This document shows positions 22,086 through 31,118 of a DNA stretch of 62,928 nucleotides, piece by piece (position 1 is the stretch's first letter; every line of letters begins with the position of its first letter). The notes under the pieces are model-generated. The model searched no databases. It had not been told where the DNA came from and saw only the letters and a program-made list of their open reading frames with translations. The position numbers and the translations under genes are program-made. The DNA is from a virus, in IMG/VR virus record IMGVR_UViG_3300048004_000231, positions 1 to 62,928 of that record; one strand, 5' to 3'.

Positions 22086-22544
22086 ATGCCAAAGAAAAAA
22101 TTTGCTGAAACAAATGTCGGCAAGCTTTTACTAGGTGCTGCTTCGGTAATAAATCCTGCATTAGGCAATGTATTATCGGGAGTTATGTCGCCCAAAGAAG
22201 CTATTGCAGAAATTACAAAAGCTGATATACCTGCGGAAGAAAAAATTAAATTACAACAATTAATTTTTGATCAACAGAATAAAGAAATAGAAGCTATAAG
22301 CACACGCTGGAAAGCAGATGCGGCTTCAGATTCGTGGCTTTCAAAAAACGTACGCCCACTAGTTTTAGTGTGGTGTATTGTTGTATTTAGCTTTGCGGGT
22401 ATATTAGACAGTGTAGATTCTATAGCTTTTAACATAGGAGTAACGTGGAATGATACATTTGAAAAAGTAATGATGGCAGTTGTATTAGCGTATTTTGGCG
22501 GCAGAACAACTGAAAAAGCAACAAATATATTTAAAAGCAAATAA
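22086..22544 (+). CDS. Holin-like protein (3TM family)
   Basis: A 152-residue protein whose C-terminal part holds a WLSKNVRPLVLVWCIVVFSF membrane segment, a second hydrophobic stretch and MMAVVLAYFGGRTTEKA, as in the 3TM holins of gene transfer agents and many phages. The N-terminal 50 residues form an amphipathic hairpin. Holins time lysis by opening the inner membrane for the endolysin, here encoded far away at 58151. Its stop overlaps the next start. Confidence 0.75.
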   Translation: MPKKKFAETNVGKLLLGAASVINPALGNVLSGVMSPKEAIAEITKADIPAEEKIKLQQLIFDQQNKEIEAISTRWKADAASDSWLSKNVRPLVLVWCIVVFSFAGILDSVDSIAFNIGVTWNDTFEKVMMAVVLAYFGGRTTEKATNIFKSK

Positions 22545-23218
22545 TGGCTAGAATTAGTATATATCAAAAGGATACTGACATAACTAGTCAAGACAAAGTA
22601 ATAGGAACAGATTTTAACGGATCGGTTACTAAAAACTTTCCGCTTGGTGGATTAAGCAATTTTTTTAGCCGTACTATAACAGTTGGCGGACAAGTTGCTT
22701 ATCAATTTGTAGATATAAAAAAAAATGCAAGTTTAACAGAGCCAGCAGACGATACCGCTTTTTCAGCGCTTACCACTTTTAAGCTAAGTGAAATTGACAG
22801 CGCGGGACATAACGTAGAAAATTTTTTACTTGAATATGCCGGCAAAAGAATTATTATAACACAAGTTGACAATAAAAACAATTATGGCTTTTATGATGTT
22901 ACTTCGGTTATAGAAGACGAAAATAATTTAAATTACTATGACTTTATACTTAAATATGTATCTGGCCATGGTAATTTAATTTTAAATAAGTATTATACTA
23001 TAATGCTCGCCGGGGGCGAAAAAGACAAGCATTATACACACAACCAGGGCATAGCAAGTGCAACTTGGAATGTATCTCATAATTTAAATAAATTCCCATC
23101 AGTAACAGTAGTATTATCTACAGGGCAAAAAGGCTATGCTGATGTTTCTTATACAGACACAAACAACTTAACAATAACATTTACCGGTGCTGAAACTGGT
23201 AAAGCATACATGAACTAA
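22544..23218 (+). CDS. Putative tail fibre attachment or connector protein
   Basis: A 224-residue protein whose start (MARISIYQKDTDITSQDKVIGTD) resembles that of the 15478 product, suggesting a common docking module. The C-terminal 70 residues (GIASATWNVSHNLNKFPSVTVV) look like a repeated fibre-tip beta domain. It precedes two larger fibre genes and probably belongs to the same appendage. Confidence 0.65.
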   Translation: MARISIYQKDTDITSQDKVIGTDFNGSVTKNFPLGGLSNFFSRTITVGGQVAYQFVDIKKNASLTEPADDTAFSALTTFKLSEIDSAGHNVENFLLEYAGKRIIITQVDNKNNYGFYDVTSVIEDENNLNYYDFILKYVSGHGNLILNKYYTIMLAGGEKDKHYTHNQGIASATWNVSHNLNKFPSVTVVLSTGQKGYADVSYTDTNNLTITFTGAETGKAYMN

Positions 23219-23220
23219 TT

Positions 23221-24480
23221 ATGGCAATACCTTTTTTACATAATATAAATCTTAGCGGCAACGAAATACAAAACGTAAAGCTTCATAATACTTCTTCCGT
23301 CCCTGTGGCGGCAGCGGTTGGGAACCAAGGCCAATTATATTTTAACACTACGGCAAGTACAGGAGTGGATGGAACTGGTAAAAAAGTTTATATATCTACT
23401 GATGTAACTACTGCAAACACCTATGCTTATGAAGCTCTTGCTTTTGAAAGCTGGGTAAGTGATAATTTTAATAATTATTTATTACCTCTTGCGGCCAACG
23501 GAACACGAGGCGGCATACAAATAGGTTATACTGAAAACGCAAAAAACTACCCGGTTGAGTTAGATTCTGAAAAGGCGTATGTAAATGTACCTTGGACGGA
23601 TACGGTATATACACACCCAGATCACACAGGGCATGTAACCTCCGCGGCCGATGGTGCAACCACTTTAACGGTTGCTGCTATTACAGGGCAAACAGAGCTT
23701 GCTTCTGGATTAGCCAGTATAGATGAATTTGTAATTAGCGACGATGGCGTTATAAAAAGAATGGATGTAAGTGTTTTGCAAACATTTATGCAAAATAATC
23801 TTACTTTTACAACTGACACCAATACAGATACACTACAAGGTATATCTGCAGACAGTACTGACAATGATAGGTTTATCACAACAGTTGCTAACGCGTCAGG
23901 AGCACAGGAAGGCTTATCTCATTCTACTTTAAAATATAATCCAAGCTCAGAAACATTAAAAGTTACTAATTTAGTTATATCAGGCACTCAAACTACAATT
24001 AATACTGAAACAATTAATCTTGCTGATAATATTATTACTTTAAATAGTAATTTTACTGGAGACCCAGATACAGTAGTAGAAGACGCCGGTATTGAAGTTG
24101 AAAGAGGCACAGGGGCTAATGTTAAGTTGTTTTGGGATGAAAGTGAAGACGCTTGGACTGTAACTAATACCACAGGTGATTTTCAAATATTACAAGCTGT
24201 TGGCGCAGCTGCTGGTAAAATAAAAGTGCCTTTAACAGTAGATGCTTCGCCAGCTGCTGCTAATGTAACATCTGTAACTAAAACAAATAATAAATATACA
24301 ATTAATCACAGCCTTGCAACGCAAGATTTAATCATACAAATTGTTGATATTTCAGACGGAACACCTACTTATGAAACTGTATTTGCAGATATTGAAAGGC
24401 CAACTACTGGTACAATAACTATTGATTTTGCAAATGCTGTTACAGACGGCGATTATAAGCTATTAGCAACTCAAATATAA
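23221..24480 (+). CDS. Tail fibre protein
   Basis: A 419-residue Thr/Asn/Asp-rich protein. It starts MAIPFLHNINLSGNEIQNVK, a form often seen at the N-terminus of phage fibre proteins, and ends with a beta domain (TINHSLATQDLIIQIVDISD) also typical of fibres. It should sit between the attachment protein and the 1,644-residue fibre. Confidence 0.7.
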   Translation: MAIPFLHNINLSGNEIQNVKLHNTSSVPVAAAVGNQGQLYFNTTASTGVDGTGKKVYISTDVTTANTYAYEALAFESWVSDNFNNYLLPLAANGTRGGIQIGYTENAKNYPVELDSEKAYVNVPWTDTVYTHPDHTGHVTSAADGATTLTVAAITGQTELASGLASIDEFVISDDGVIKRMDVSVLQTFMQNNLTFTTDTNTDTLQGISADSTDNDRFITTVANASGAQEGLSHSTLKYNPSSETLKVTNLVISGTQTTINTETINLADNIITLNSNFTGDPDTVVEDAGIEVERGTGANVKLFWDESEDAWTVTNTTGDFQILQAVGAAAGKIKVPLTVDASPAAANVTSVTKTNNKYTINHSLATQDLIIQIVDISDGTPTYETVFADIERPTTGTITIDFANAVTDGDYKLLATQI

Positions 24481-24496
24481 TAATTAAATAAAATAA

Positions 24497-27400
24497 ATGG
24501 CAAATCGGTTTCTTAATAACATAAAGATAAACGATTCGTATACCCTGCCTACGGCAGACGGTGCAGCAGATCAGATAATAAAAACAGATGGCGAGGGCGA
24601 ATTAACCTTTATAAACCAAGGTGATGTTATTGCAGGTGAAGCCGATAAGGCTAAGTCTGTTATATTAAGGGTTAAAAACTCTACGTTATCTGCAATGACC
24701 AAAGGTCAAGTTATATGCGAAAATGTATCTATATCTCCACCAAGTGGCAACTTAATTGAAGTTGCTTTAGCTGACAATAACGTCGCAGGCAGAATGCCAG
24801 CTCTAGGTATACTAAACGAAGATTTAGATGCAGCTGGAGGTAATAAAGATGAGGGCAACGCTATTATGTTTGGTAAGGTATCGGGCATTGACACGTCTGC
24901 ATTTTCTGTAGGCGATGAAGTATTTGTAAGCGATACCCTAGGGGGGCTTACAACTACAAAACCAACTGGCGTAAAATATATTCAAAAAGTAGGCGTTGTA
25001 ATTAGAGATGACGAAGACAACGGTACAATAGAAGTATTCGGAGCAGGCCGTGTAAATGACGTACCAACTCCATTATATGTAGACCACGCTAATCAGCGTT
25101 TAGGTGTTGGAATTACAAGTCCGCAAACCACTCTTCATATGGGTGTGCAAGCCGCAAACCCGGCTAGGACCGAAGAGTTTAGATTAGAAAGTAGAACCGG
25201 TTCTGGTTTTGGAGGGAATTCTGTTGTAAATCTATACACAGGCCAATATGGAACTTCTGGAGTATATTTTGGGAATGATAGCACTTATACAAGTCAAAAA
25301 GCTAAAGTTGAGTATGTCGACTTTGATAACGCTATATATTATAGTGTTTTAGGCAATAGCATTAATTATCACTATTGGCAAAACGGTGGGTCAACAAAAA
25401 TGACCCTTAAAAATAGCTTTCTTGGTATCGGGACTACGAACCCTGGGCAAAAACTAGATGTTTCTGGAAATATTAAAATGACCGAAACCGCAGCTGCATC
25501 AGACACAGATAAGTTTGTTGTTTCTGACAGCGGAGTTCTCAAATACAGAACTGGCGCTCAGGTACTAAGTGATATTGGAGCGGCAGCGAGTTCACACAAC
25601 CACGACGATAGATATTACACCGAAACAGAGTCTGATGATAGGTTTTTAAGGCAAGATGGTTCAGGTAAAGAATTTGTTTTTGAAGTAAATGACGAAGAAA
25701 ATTTATCAGGGAATAAGTGGTATAAAATAGCCAGTGTAAATCAGGGCAATGGTGGGTTGCATATAAGAGGGTTTATAGCTAACCATGTTGAAAGTTTTAC
25801 GTCTCAAAAAATAAATCTTGCAATAAATGGCCGTGAATCGAATGACGGCTCTAATATAGAGGTGATTGGTACAGTTGACGTTCTCCATAACAATGAAACA
25901 GGTACGGACAAAGCTGGTATTAGAATTATAAAAGCAACAGATAGTACGTATGACCGTTATGACGTATATGTTAGAACTTCTAGGTATAATATGTTAAGGT
26001 TACACCTTACAAAATCTGGTAATACATCATTTTATACTTCACCAACACCAGCTACAACAGAACCTCAACCTGTTTCAGGCGGTAATGTTGAAATAGATAC
26101 CTCTAGTTTTTTACCAGGTATACATACAGTTACTGATAGTGCAGTTAGACAAGTAATTAAAGAAGGCGGCAACGTCGGGATTGGGACGACCAATCCTAGT
26201 AGACAACTAGAAGTTTCCAACACAGGGGATTCAATAATAAGAATAGCAGGGGATAGCGACAATGACACAGGAGAATTAGGAGATGCCGTACTTGAAATGA
26301 CTACTGATGGAGGAGGTCAAGGGTGGACAATAAGAAGTGCTAATGTAGGTGGAGGAACAGGTGATTTCAAAGTAAACACTTTTATAGGCGGTACTGAGTC
26401 AAATAAACTACTAATTGACAGGGACGGCAACGTCGGGATCGGAACGACAAGTCCTCAACAGAAACTTGATGTTAATGGGGATATTGCCATTAAAACTGCT
26501 ACCCAGCTTAGTTTTAATACCACCACTGGCACTCTTAGTGTTGGCGGTGACGCGGGGCAGCTCAATTTATTAAGTAGCAGTATTTTTATTAATTATACCG
26601 GCGACGTCGGGATCGGGGCTACGAACCCTGGGCAAAAACTAGATGTTTCTGGAAATATTAAAATGACCGAAACCGCTGCTACGGAAGATACTGATAAGTT
26701 TGTTGTGCTAGATTCCGGTGTTTTAAAATATAGAACCGGTGCTGACGTTATATCTGACCTCCCAACAGATAGTAGATATGTAGCAACTACTGGCGATACT
26801 ATGACTGGTGGCTTAACTATGAATAACAGCCAAATACAAATAACAGATAGTGGTGCGCAAGCTAGAATGTCGATAAATAACACCGGAACTGGCGATCCCC
26901 AAATTAATTTTCAATTATCTGCAAGCAGCAAATTTGCTATAGGCGTAGATAATAGCGATAATGATAAGTTTAAAATATCAGGAAGTTCAGCCTTAGGATC
27001 CAACGATAGAATAGTTGTAGATTCCTCAGGCAACGTCGGGATTGGGACTACCACGCCAACAGCTCCTTTGCATATACAAGGAGGAGCTACTAGTGAGGTT
27101 TTAAAAATAGAAGCAGACGCAAACCCTTATGCTAGATGGGTTGTAAATGGCACTAATGTAGGGTTTTTGCAGTTTTCTTCAACTAACGCTTATCTGTCAA
27201 ATATGTCAAACGGTTCTCTTTTATTTAGAACTAATAACACTGACAAAATGACTATCACTGGCGGAGGCAACGTCGGGATTGGAACGACTAATCCACAAAA
27301 CATATTACACCTTAAAAGCCCTAATCCTTATTTAATACTAGAGGACACTTCAAATGCGAATAAAAATAGAATTGCCAATGTAGATGGGAATATGCACTAC

Positions 27401-29431
27401 CACGCGGACTACAATAACCAAATGGGTAACTCTAGACATATTTTTTATATAGATAACTCTGAAAAATTAAGAATAAATACCAACGGCAACATAGGTATTG
27501 GGACGACTAGTCCAGACGGTAAATTACATATAGGTGGTATTTCAGATAGCGTTAGTGGTTTAGTTTTAGAAGCGTCAAACAATGGAGACAATAGATCTAT
27601 TGATTTTCAAAATACAGCAGGAGCTTTAAGACTTGGTTTAGAATATGACAACGCTAATATAAACTTAGATATTGTTGATAGAAATAGATCTAAGCTTGTT
27701 ACATTTAGAGAAGGTGGCAACGTAGGGATTGGGACTACTAGTCCAGGGCACGAATTAGTTGTGCAAGGCACATCAAGCCCTAATATAGAACTTAAAAACA
27801 GCAATTATTCTAACGGTGGTTTTATTTTAAATAGAACCAATTATGGGCATCAATGGAAGTGGTGGGCGGAGTCCAATGTCATGTATTTTGGTTTTTCTAC
27901 AGATGAATCTACATACTCAACCAAATTAGCTATTGAAAGTAGTGGCGATGTTGGGATTGGGACGTCTAACCCTGGCGCTAAACTCCACGTATTAGGCTCT
28001 CAACAATTTATATTAATTGAATCTACAGCTAATTCTGACGCTACATATAGGTCAAAAACACCATTAGGGTATTACGGTAGTGGAACAGGTATTGGCTCGG
28101 CAACAAATTGTTGGAACGTATATGATTTTAATGCGGGAGCTGAAAGAATGCGCATTTCTTCCTCCGGCAACGTTGGGATTAACACAACAAACCCAAACCA
28201 AAAATTAACTATAAAAGGTAATGACAATTACGTTGCAACAGAACAGACAAATTATGTTTGGGGAGGCACAAACACCATAGGCGTAAGAATGGGTACTAGT
28301 ACTGCAGGCGTGTTAGATTTCAGGCGCTGGGACGGTGGTGTTACTCACGGCACAGCCGCTATAACACAAGTTACTTCAGACGGCGGCTGGGGTCTTGATT
28401 TTAGAGTAGACAATAAATCAACAAATACGTCTGCTACCACTAGCAGAATGTTTTTAAGTACATCTGGAGAAGTCGGGATTGGGACGACTAATCCAGCTGC
28501 AAAGTTAGACGTAAACCAAGACGCTGCGACTGTTGCTTTTAATGTAACTGGAGGTAATGGAGGAGCATCTTTGGCCACATTCACACGTGATGTAGGTGCA
28601 ACTGGATCTTCGGTAAGCATAAACGCTCAAAGTAATTTTCCTCAAATACAGTTCGCAAATACAGGTAACACTTTTTCAATAGGTGGAGACACCTCTGGTA
28701 ATTTCAAAATATCAGATAATACGGCTATTGGAACAAATGATAGGATTACAATAGATAATACTGGCAACGTTGGGATCGGGGCGACTAATCCAAGTGAAAA
28801 ACTTCACGTGTATAATGGTAGCGCTTATATAACACCTATAGCATACGCCGCAAACCAAAATGATTGGGTAATTAGAACAGGCGCTTATAACAATACAGCA
28901 TTTGACCAAGGCTTAAAAATAAAATCTACTAGCGGTGGCGCAAGCTATATGGCGTTTGAAACAGCGCATAGCGGTGGCGAAACTATGGTTTTACGAAGTG
29001 GTAAAGTAGGTATTGGGCTGGATAATCCTGCATACCAATTACAGTTATCTACCAATTCAGCTGCAAAACCAACCTCAAGTGCCTGGACTGTAGTATCTGA
29101 CGAAAGAGTAAAAACTAATATACGACCTTACGAAACAGGTCTTCAAGAGTTATTACAAATAGAGCCCAAAGTTTTTGACTATAATGGTAAAGCAGGATTT
29201 GATGCTAAAATTAAAAATAATATTGGCATTATAGCGCAAGAAGTTAAAGACATAATCCCAGAAACGGTTAAAACATACGAAGCTAAGCTAAATGAAAATG
29301 ACGAAGAAAATACAGAATTGTATAATTTTGATGGCCATGCGTTAACTTTTGCCTTAATAAACTCTGTAAAAGAACTAAGTGCTAAAATAGAAAGCTTAGA
29401 AACAAAAATACAAACTTTAGAAAACCAATAA
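24497..29431 (+). CDS. Large tail fibre/spike with S74 intramolecular chaperone
   Basis: A 1,644-residue receptor-binding protein. It starts MANRFLNNIKINDSYTLPTA, close to the fibre upstream. The shaft contains 14 units with a (V/I)GIG-T-NP-KL-V consensus, spaced roughly 60-150 residues apart, which mark trimeric beta-helix modules. From about residue 1533 is a Peptidase_S74 domain (SDERVKTNIRPY, later GIIAQEVKDIIPE), followed by a C-terminal coiled coil. S74 domains trimerise the fibre and then cut themselves off at the serine. Internal nucleotide repeats make the shaft prone to recombination. Confidence 0.92.
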   Translation: MANRFLNNIKINDSYTLPTADGAADQIIKTDGEGELTFINQGDVIAGEADKAKSVILRVKNSTLSAMTKGQVICENVSISPPSGNLIEVALADNNVAGRMPALGILNEDLDAAGGNKDEGNAIMFGKVSGIDTSAFSVGDEVFVSDTLGGLTTTKPTGVKYIQKVGVVIRDDEDNGTIEVFGAGRVNDVPTPLYVDHANQRLGVGITSPQTTLHMGVQAANPARTEEFRLESRTGSGFGGNSVVNLYTGQYGTSGVYFGNDSTYTSQKAKVEYVDFDNAIYYSVLGNSINYHYWQNGGSTKMTLKNSFLGIGTTNPGQKLDVSGNIKMTETAAASDTDKFVVSDSGVLKYRTGAQVLSDIGAAASSHNHDDRYYTETESDDRFLRQDGSGKEFVFEVNDEENLSGNKWYKIASVNQGNGGLHIRGFIANHVESFTSQKINLAINGRESNDGSNIEVIGTVDVLHNNETGTDKAGIRIIKATDSTYDRYDVYVRTSRYNMLRLHLTKSGNTSFYTSPTPATTEPQPVSGGNVEIDTSSFLPGIHTVTDSAVRQVIKEGGNVGIGTTNPSRQLEVSNTGDSIIRIAGDSDNDTGELGDAVLEMTTDGGGQGWTIRSANVGGGTGDFKVNTFIGGTESNKLLIDRDGNVGIGTTSPQQKLDVNGDIAIKTATQLSFNTTTGTLSVGGDAGQLNLLSSSIFINYTGDVGIGATNPGQKLDVSGNIKMTETAATEDTDKFVVLDSGVLKYRTGADVISDLPTDSRYVATTGDTMTGGLTMNNSQIQITDSGAQARMSINNTGTGDPQINFQLSASSKFAIGVDNSDNDKFKISGSSALGSNDRIVVDSSGNVGIGTTTPTAPLHIQGGATSEVLKIEADANPYARWVVNGTNVGFLQFSSTNAYLSNMSNGSLLFRTNNTDKMTITGGGNVGIGTTNPQNILHLKSPNPYLILEDTSNANKNRIANVDGNMHYHADYNNQMGNSRHIFYIDNSEKLRINTNGNIGIGTTSPDGKLHIGGISDSVSGLVLEASNNGDNRSIDFQNTAGALRLGLEYDNANINLDIVDRNRSKLVTFREGGNVGIGTTSPGHELVVQGTSSPNIELKNSNYSNGGFILNRTNYGHQWKWWAESNVMYFGFSTDESTYSTKLAIESSGDVGIGTSNPGAKLHVLGSQQFILIESTANSDATYRSKTPLGYYGSGTGIGSATNCWNVYDFNAGAERMRISSSGNVGINTTNPNQKLTIKGNDNYVATEQTNYVWGGTNTIGVRMGTSTAGVLDFRRWDGGVTHGTAAITQVTSDGGWGLDFRVDNKSTNTSATTSRMFLSTSGEVGIGTTNPAAKLDVNQDAATVAFNVTGGNGGASLATFTRDVGATGSSVSINAQSNFPQIQFANTGNTFSIGGDTSGNFKISDNTAIGTNDRITIDNTGNVGIGATNPSEKLHVYNGSAYITPIAYAANQNDWVIRTGAYNNTAFDQGLKIKSTSGGASYMAFETAHSGGETMVLRSGKVGIGLDNPAYQLQLSTNSAAKPTSSAWTVVSDERVKTNIRPYETGLQELLQIEPKVFDYNGKAGFDAKIKNNIGIIAQEVKDIIPETVKTYEAKLNENDEENTELYNFDGHALTFALINSVKELSAKIESLETKIQTLENQ
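25434..25491 (+). repeat. 58-bp direct repeat within fibre gene, copy 1
   Basis: Exact 58-base match to 26619-26676. It encodes the TNPGQKLDVSGNIKMTET module. It is long enough for homologous recombination by the phage ERF system. Confidence 0.9.
26619..26676 (+). repeat. 58-bp direct repeat within fibre gene, copy 2
   Basis: Exact copy of 25434-25491. Recombination between the two would delete or duplicate 1,185 bp, an exact multiple of three, so the frame would be preserved. Confidence 0.9.
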
Positions 29432-29464
29432 AATAAGTAATTAATAAATATAAACTAAACAAAA

Positions 29465-29806
29465 ATGGCAAATACATATTCTTGGACAATTAATGCTTTA
29501 GACACATATCCTACTCAGGATTCTTTAGCAGATGTTGTTTACAATATTCATTGGGGATTAACAGCTGAGTCGGATCAAACAGACGCTGAAGGTAATGTTT
29601 ATACAGCAAGCTCTATCGGCACACAAACTGTTGCCGCGGCTGACGCTGATAATTATACAGCTTTTGAAGATCTTACACAAGATGTTGTAGAAGCGTGGCT
29701 AGAAGCAAGCGATTTAGATGTTGAGGCAATTAAAGGAGGCCTTGACGCACAAATCGAAGAAAAAATTACACCTACAAGTGTAACAAAGCAGTTACCAACT
29801 GCATAA
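29465..29806 (+). CDS. Putative virion-associated protein
   Basis: A 113-residue acidic protein starting MANTYSWTINALDTYPTQDS with a VVYNIHWGLTAES strand and a helical LTQDVVEAWLEA part. I recall this plan from small proteins of phages and prophages in structural clusters. Exact role unknown. Confidence 0.65.
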   Translation: MANTYSWTINALDTYPTQDSLADVVYNIHWGLTAESDQTDAEGNVYTASSIGTQTVAAADADNYTAFEDLTQDVVEAWLEASDLDVEAIKGGLDAQIEEKITPTSVTKQLPTA

Positions 29807-29836
29807 TTATTATTAACAATTAAATACAATTAAATT

Positions 29837-30097
29837 ATGTCTAACGACGCAAAACTAACCGAAGAGCAGTTGCAAAAACTACAAGGATTTGTACAGGCTC
29901 TAAACCAAGCACAAATGCAATTAGGACAACTAGAAGTTGAAAAACATGGCCTATTGCACCAAACCGCAGAAACACAATCACAATTACAAGCGTTCCAAAA
30001 AGAGCTTGAAGATGAATACGGCAAGGTATCTGTAAATATTCAAGACGGAACTTATGTAGCAATCCCAGAAGAAGATGAAGCTAATAAGAAAAATTAG
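29837..30097 (+). CDS. Coiled-coil small protein
   Basis: An 86-residue protein. Residues 8-60 form a strongly predicted coiled coil rich in Gln, Leu and Glu (EEQLQKLQGFVQALNQAQMQ), followed by a short beta tail. The form resembles prefoldin-like or assembly-chaperone proteins, but this is structural analogy only. It overlaps the next gene by 23 bases. Confidence 0.65.
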   Translation: MSNDAKLTEEQLQKLQGFVQALNQAQMQLGQLEVEKHGLLHQTAETQSQLQAFQKELEDEYGKVSVNIQDGTYVAIPEEDEANKKN

Positions 30098-30293
30098 TAT
30101 TGGGAAAGACTATAAAAATGAAGCTATGCATTACTCCGTAGGCCAAGAGGTTTACGGGGGGCATACTATTTGCGATATAGTTGAGGAAGATAAAAAATAT
30201 AGTATTTATATTAAAAAAAATGACGAGGTATTGCCTTGGAAAGATTTTAATAAAAATATGGCAGTAGCGGTTGAATATAACTTAGAGTATTAA
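30075..30293 (+). CDS. Hypothetical protein
   Basis: A 72-residue protein, probably a small beta barrel (HYSVGQEVYGGHTICDIVEE). Its stop overlaps the next gene's ATG. No function recognised. Confidence 0.62.
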   Translation: MKLIRKISIGKDYKNEAMHYSVGQEVYGGHTICDIVEEDKKYSIYIKKNDEVLPWKDFNKNMAVAVEYNLEY

Positions 30294-30898
30294 TGCGCAG
30301 TTTATTTCATTTTATAGTACAGCCAAAAAATGGCCGTAATAATAATAAAATAAATATTAATGATAAAGAGTTAATTGTTAATACAGAACTTCAAAACCAT
30401 GAGTATGTAAACCGTTTAGGGGTTGTTATAAATACACCTAAAAACGAAAAAACAGATATTAAAAAAGGAGATGAAGCTATTTTACATCATAATGTATTTA
30501 GAAGATTTTATGATGTTCGCGGAAAAGAAAAAAACAGCAAAAGCTATTTTAACGAAAAAACATATTTTGTAGATAGTACCCAAATATTTTTATATAAAAG
30601 AAATAAAAAATGGTACGCTCCTAAAAATTATTGTTTTATTAAGCCTATTAAATCAAATAATATTTTTAGTTCTAATAAAGAAAAACCTTTAATGGGTATT
30701 ATAAAATACTCAAATAAAATGTTAATTAAAAACGGCATTAAAGAAGGTTCTTTAGTGGGCTTTACGCCTAGAAGCGAGTATGAATTTTTGATTGAAGGTG
30801 AAAGATTATATAGAATAACAACAGATTCAATTGCAATTAAATATGAATACGAAGGAAACGAAGAGGAATATAATCCGAGCTGGGGAAAAAGCAGTTAA
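30293..30898 (+). CDS. Hypothetical protein, weakly GroES-like fold
   Basis: A 201-residue basic protein. NRLGVVINTPKNEKTDIKKGDEAILHHN has the feel of a GroES-type barrel (G.V...P...IK.GD), and a second copy may start near KPLMGIIKYSN. Whether it is an assembly chaperone or a structural protein cannot be told from sequence. It overlaps the presumed terminase small subunit gene by 56 bases. Confidence 0.55.
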   Translation: MRSLFHFIVQPKNGRNNNKININDKELIVNTELQNHEYVNRLGVVINTPKNEKTDIKKGDEAILHHNVFRRFYDVRGKEKNSKSYFNEKTYFVDSTQIFLYKRNKKWYAPKNYCFIKPIKSNNIFSSNKEKPLMGIIKYSNKMLIKNGIKEGSLVGFTPRSEYEFLIEGERLYRITTDSIAIKYEYEGNEEEYNPSWGKSS

Positions 30899-31118
30899 AG
30901 AACTTATAAAAGTTGCAGAAGAAAAAATCATTACAAATACAGAAGATGATGTTTCTGCCGATAGACTTAAAAACGCGGCTGCTACAAAAAAGCTTGCAAT
31001 CTTTGATGCGTTTGAAATTCTTACTAGAATTGAAGTAGAGAAGGCGTTATTAGAAAACAAACCTCTAGTTGAAGAAAAAAAAGCGTTTAAAGGATTTGCT
31101 GAAAAAAGAAGTAAGTAA
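30843..31118 (+). CDS. Putative terminase small subunit
   Basis: A 91-residue helical protein starting MNTKETKRNIIRAGEKAVKE, directly before and overlapping the terminase large subunit by one base. Small, helical, DNA-contacting TerS proteins typically occupy this position. An in-frame TTG at 30831 could add four residues. The call rests on position and general form, not on a clear motif. Confidence 0.55.
   Translation: MNTKETKRNIIRAGEKAVKELIKVAEEKIITNTEDDVSADRLKNAAATKKLAIFDAFEILTRIEVEKALLENKPLVEEKKAFKGFAEKRSK

Noticed and set aside
24497-29431. Diversity-generating retroelement target in the fibre gene
   Set aside because: No reverse transcriptase or template repeat was found; the repeats are structural modules, not a variable/template pair.
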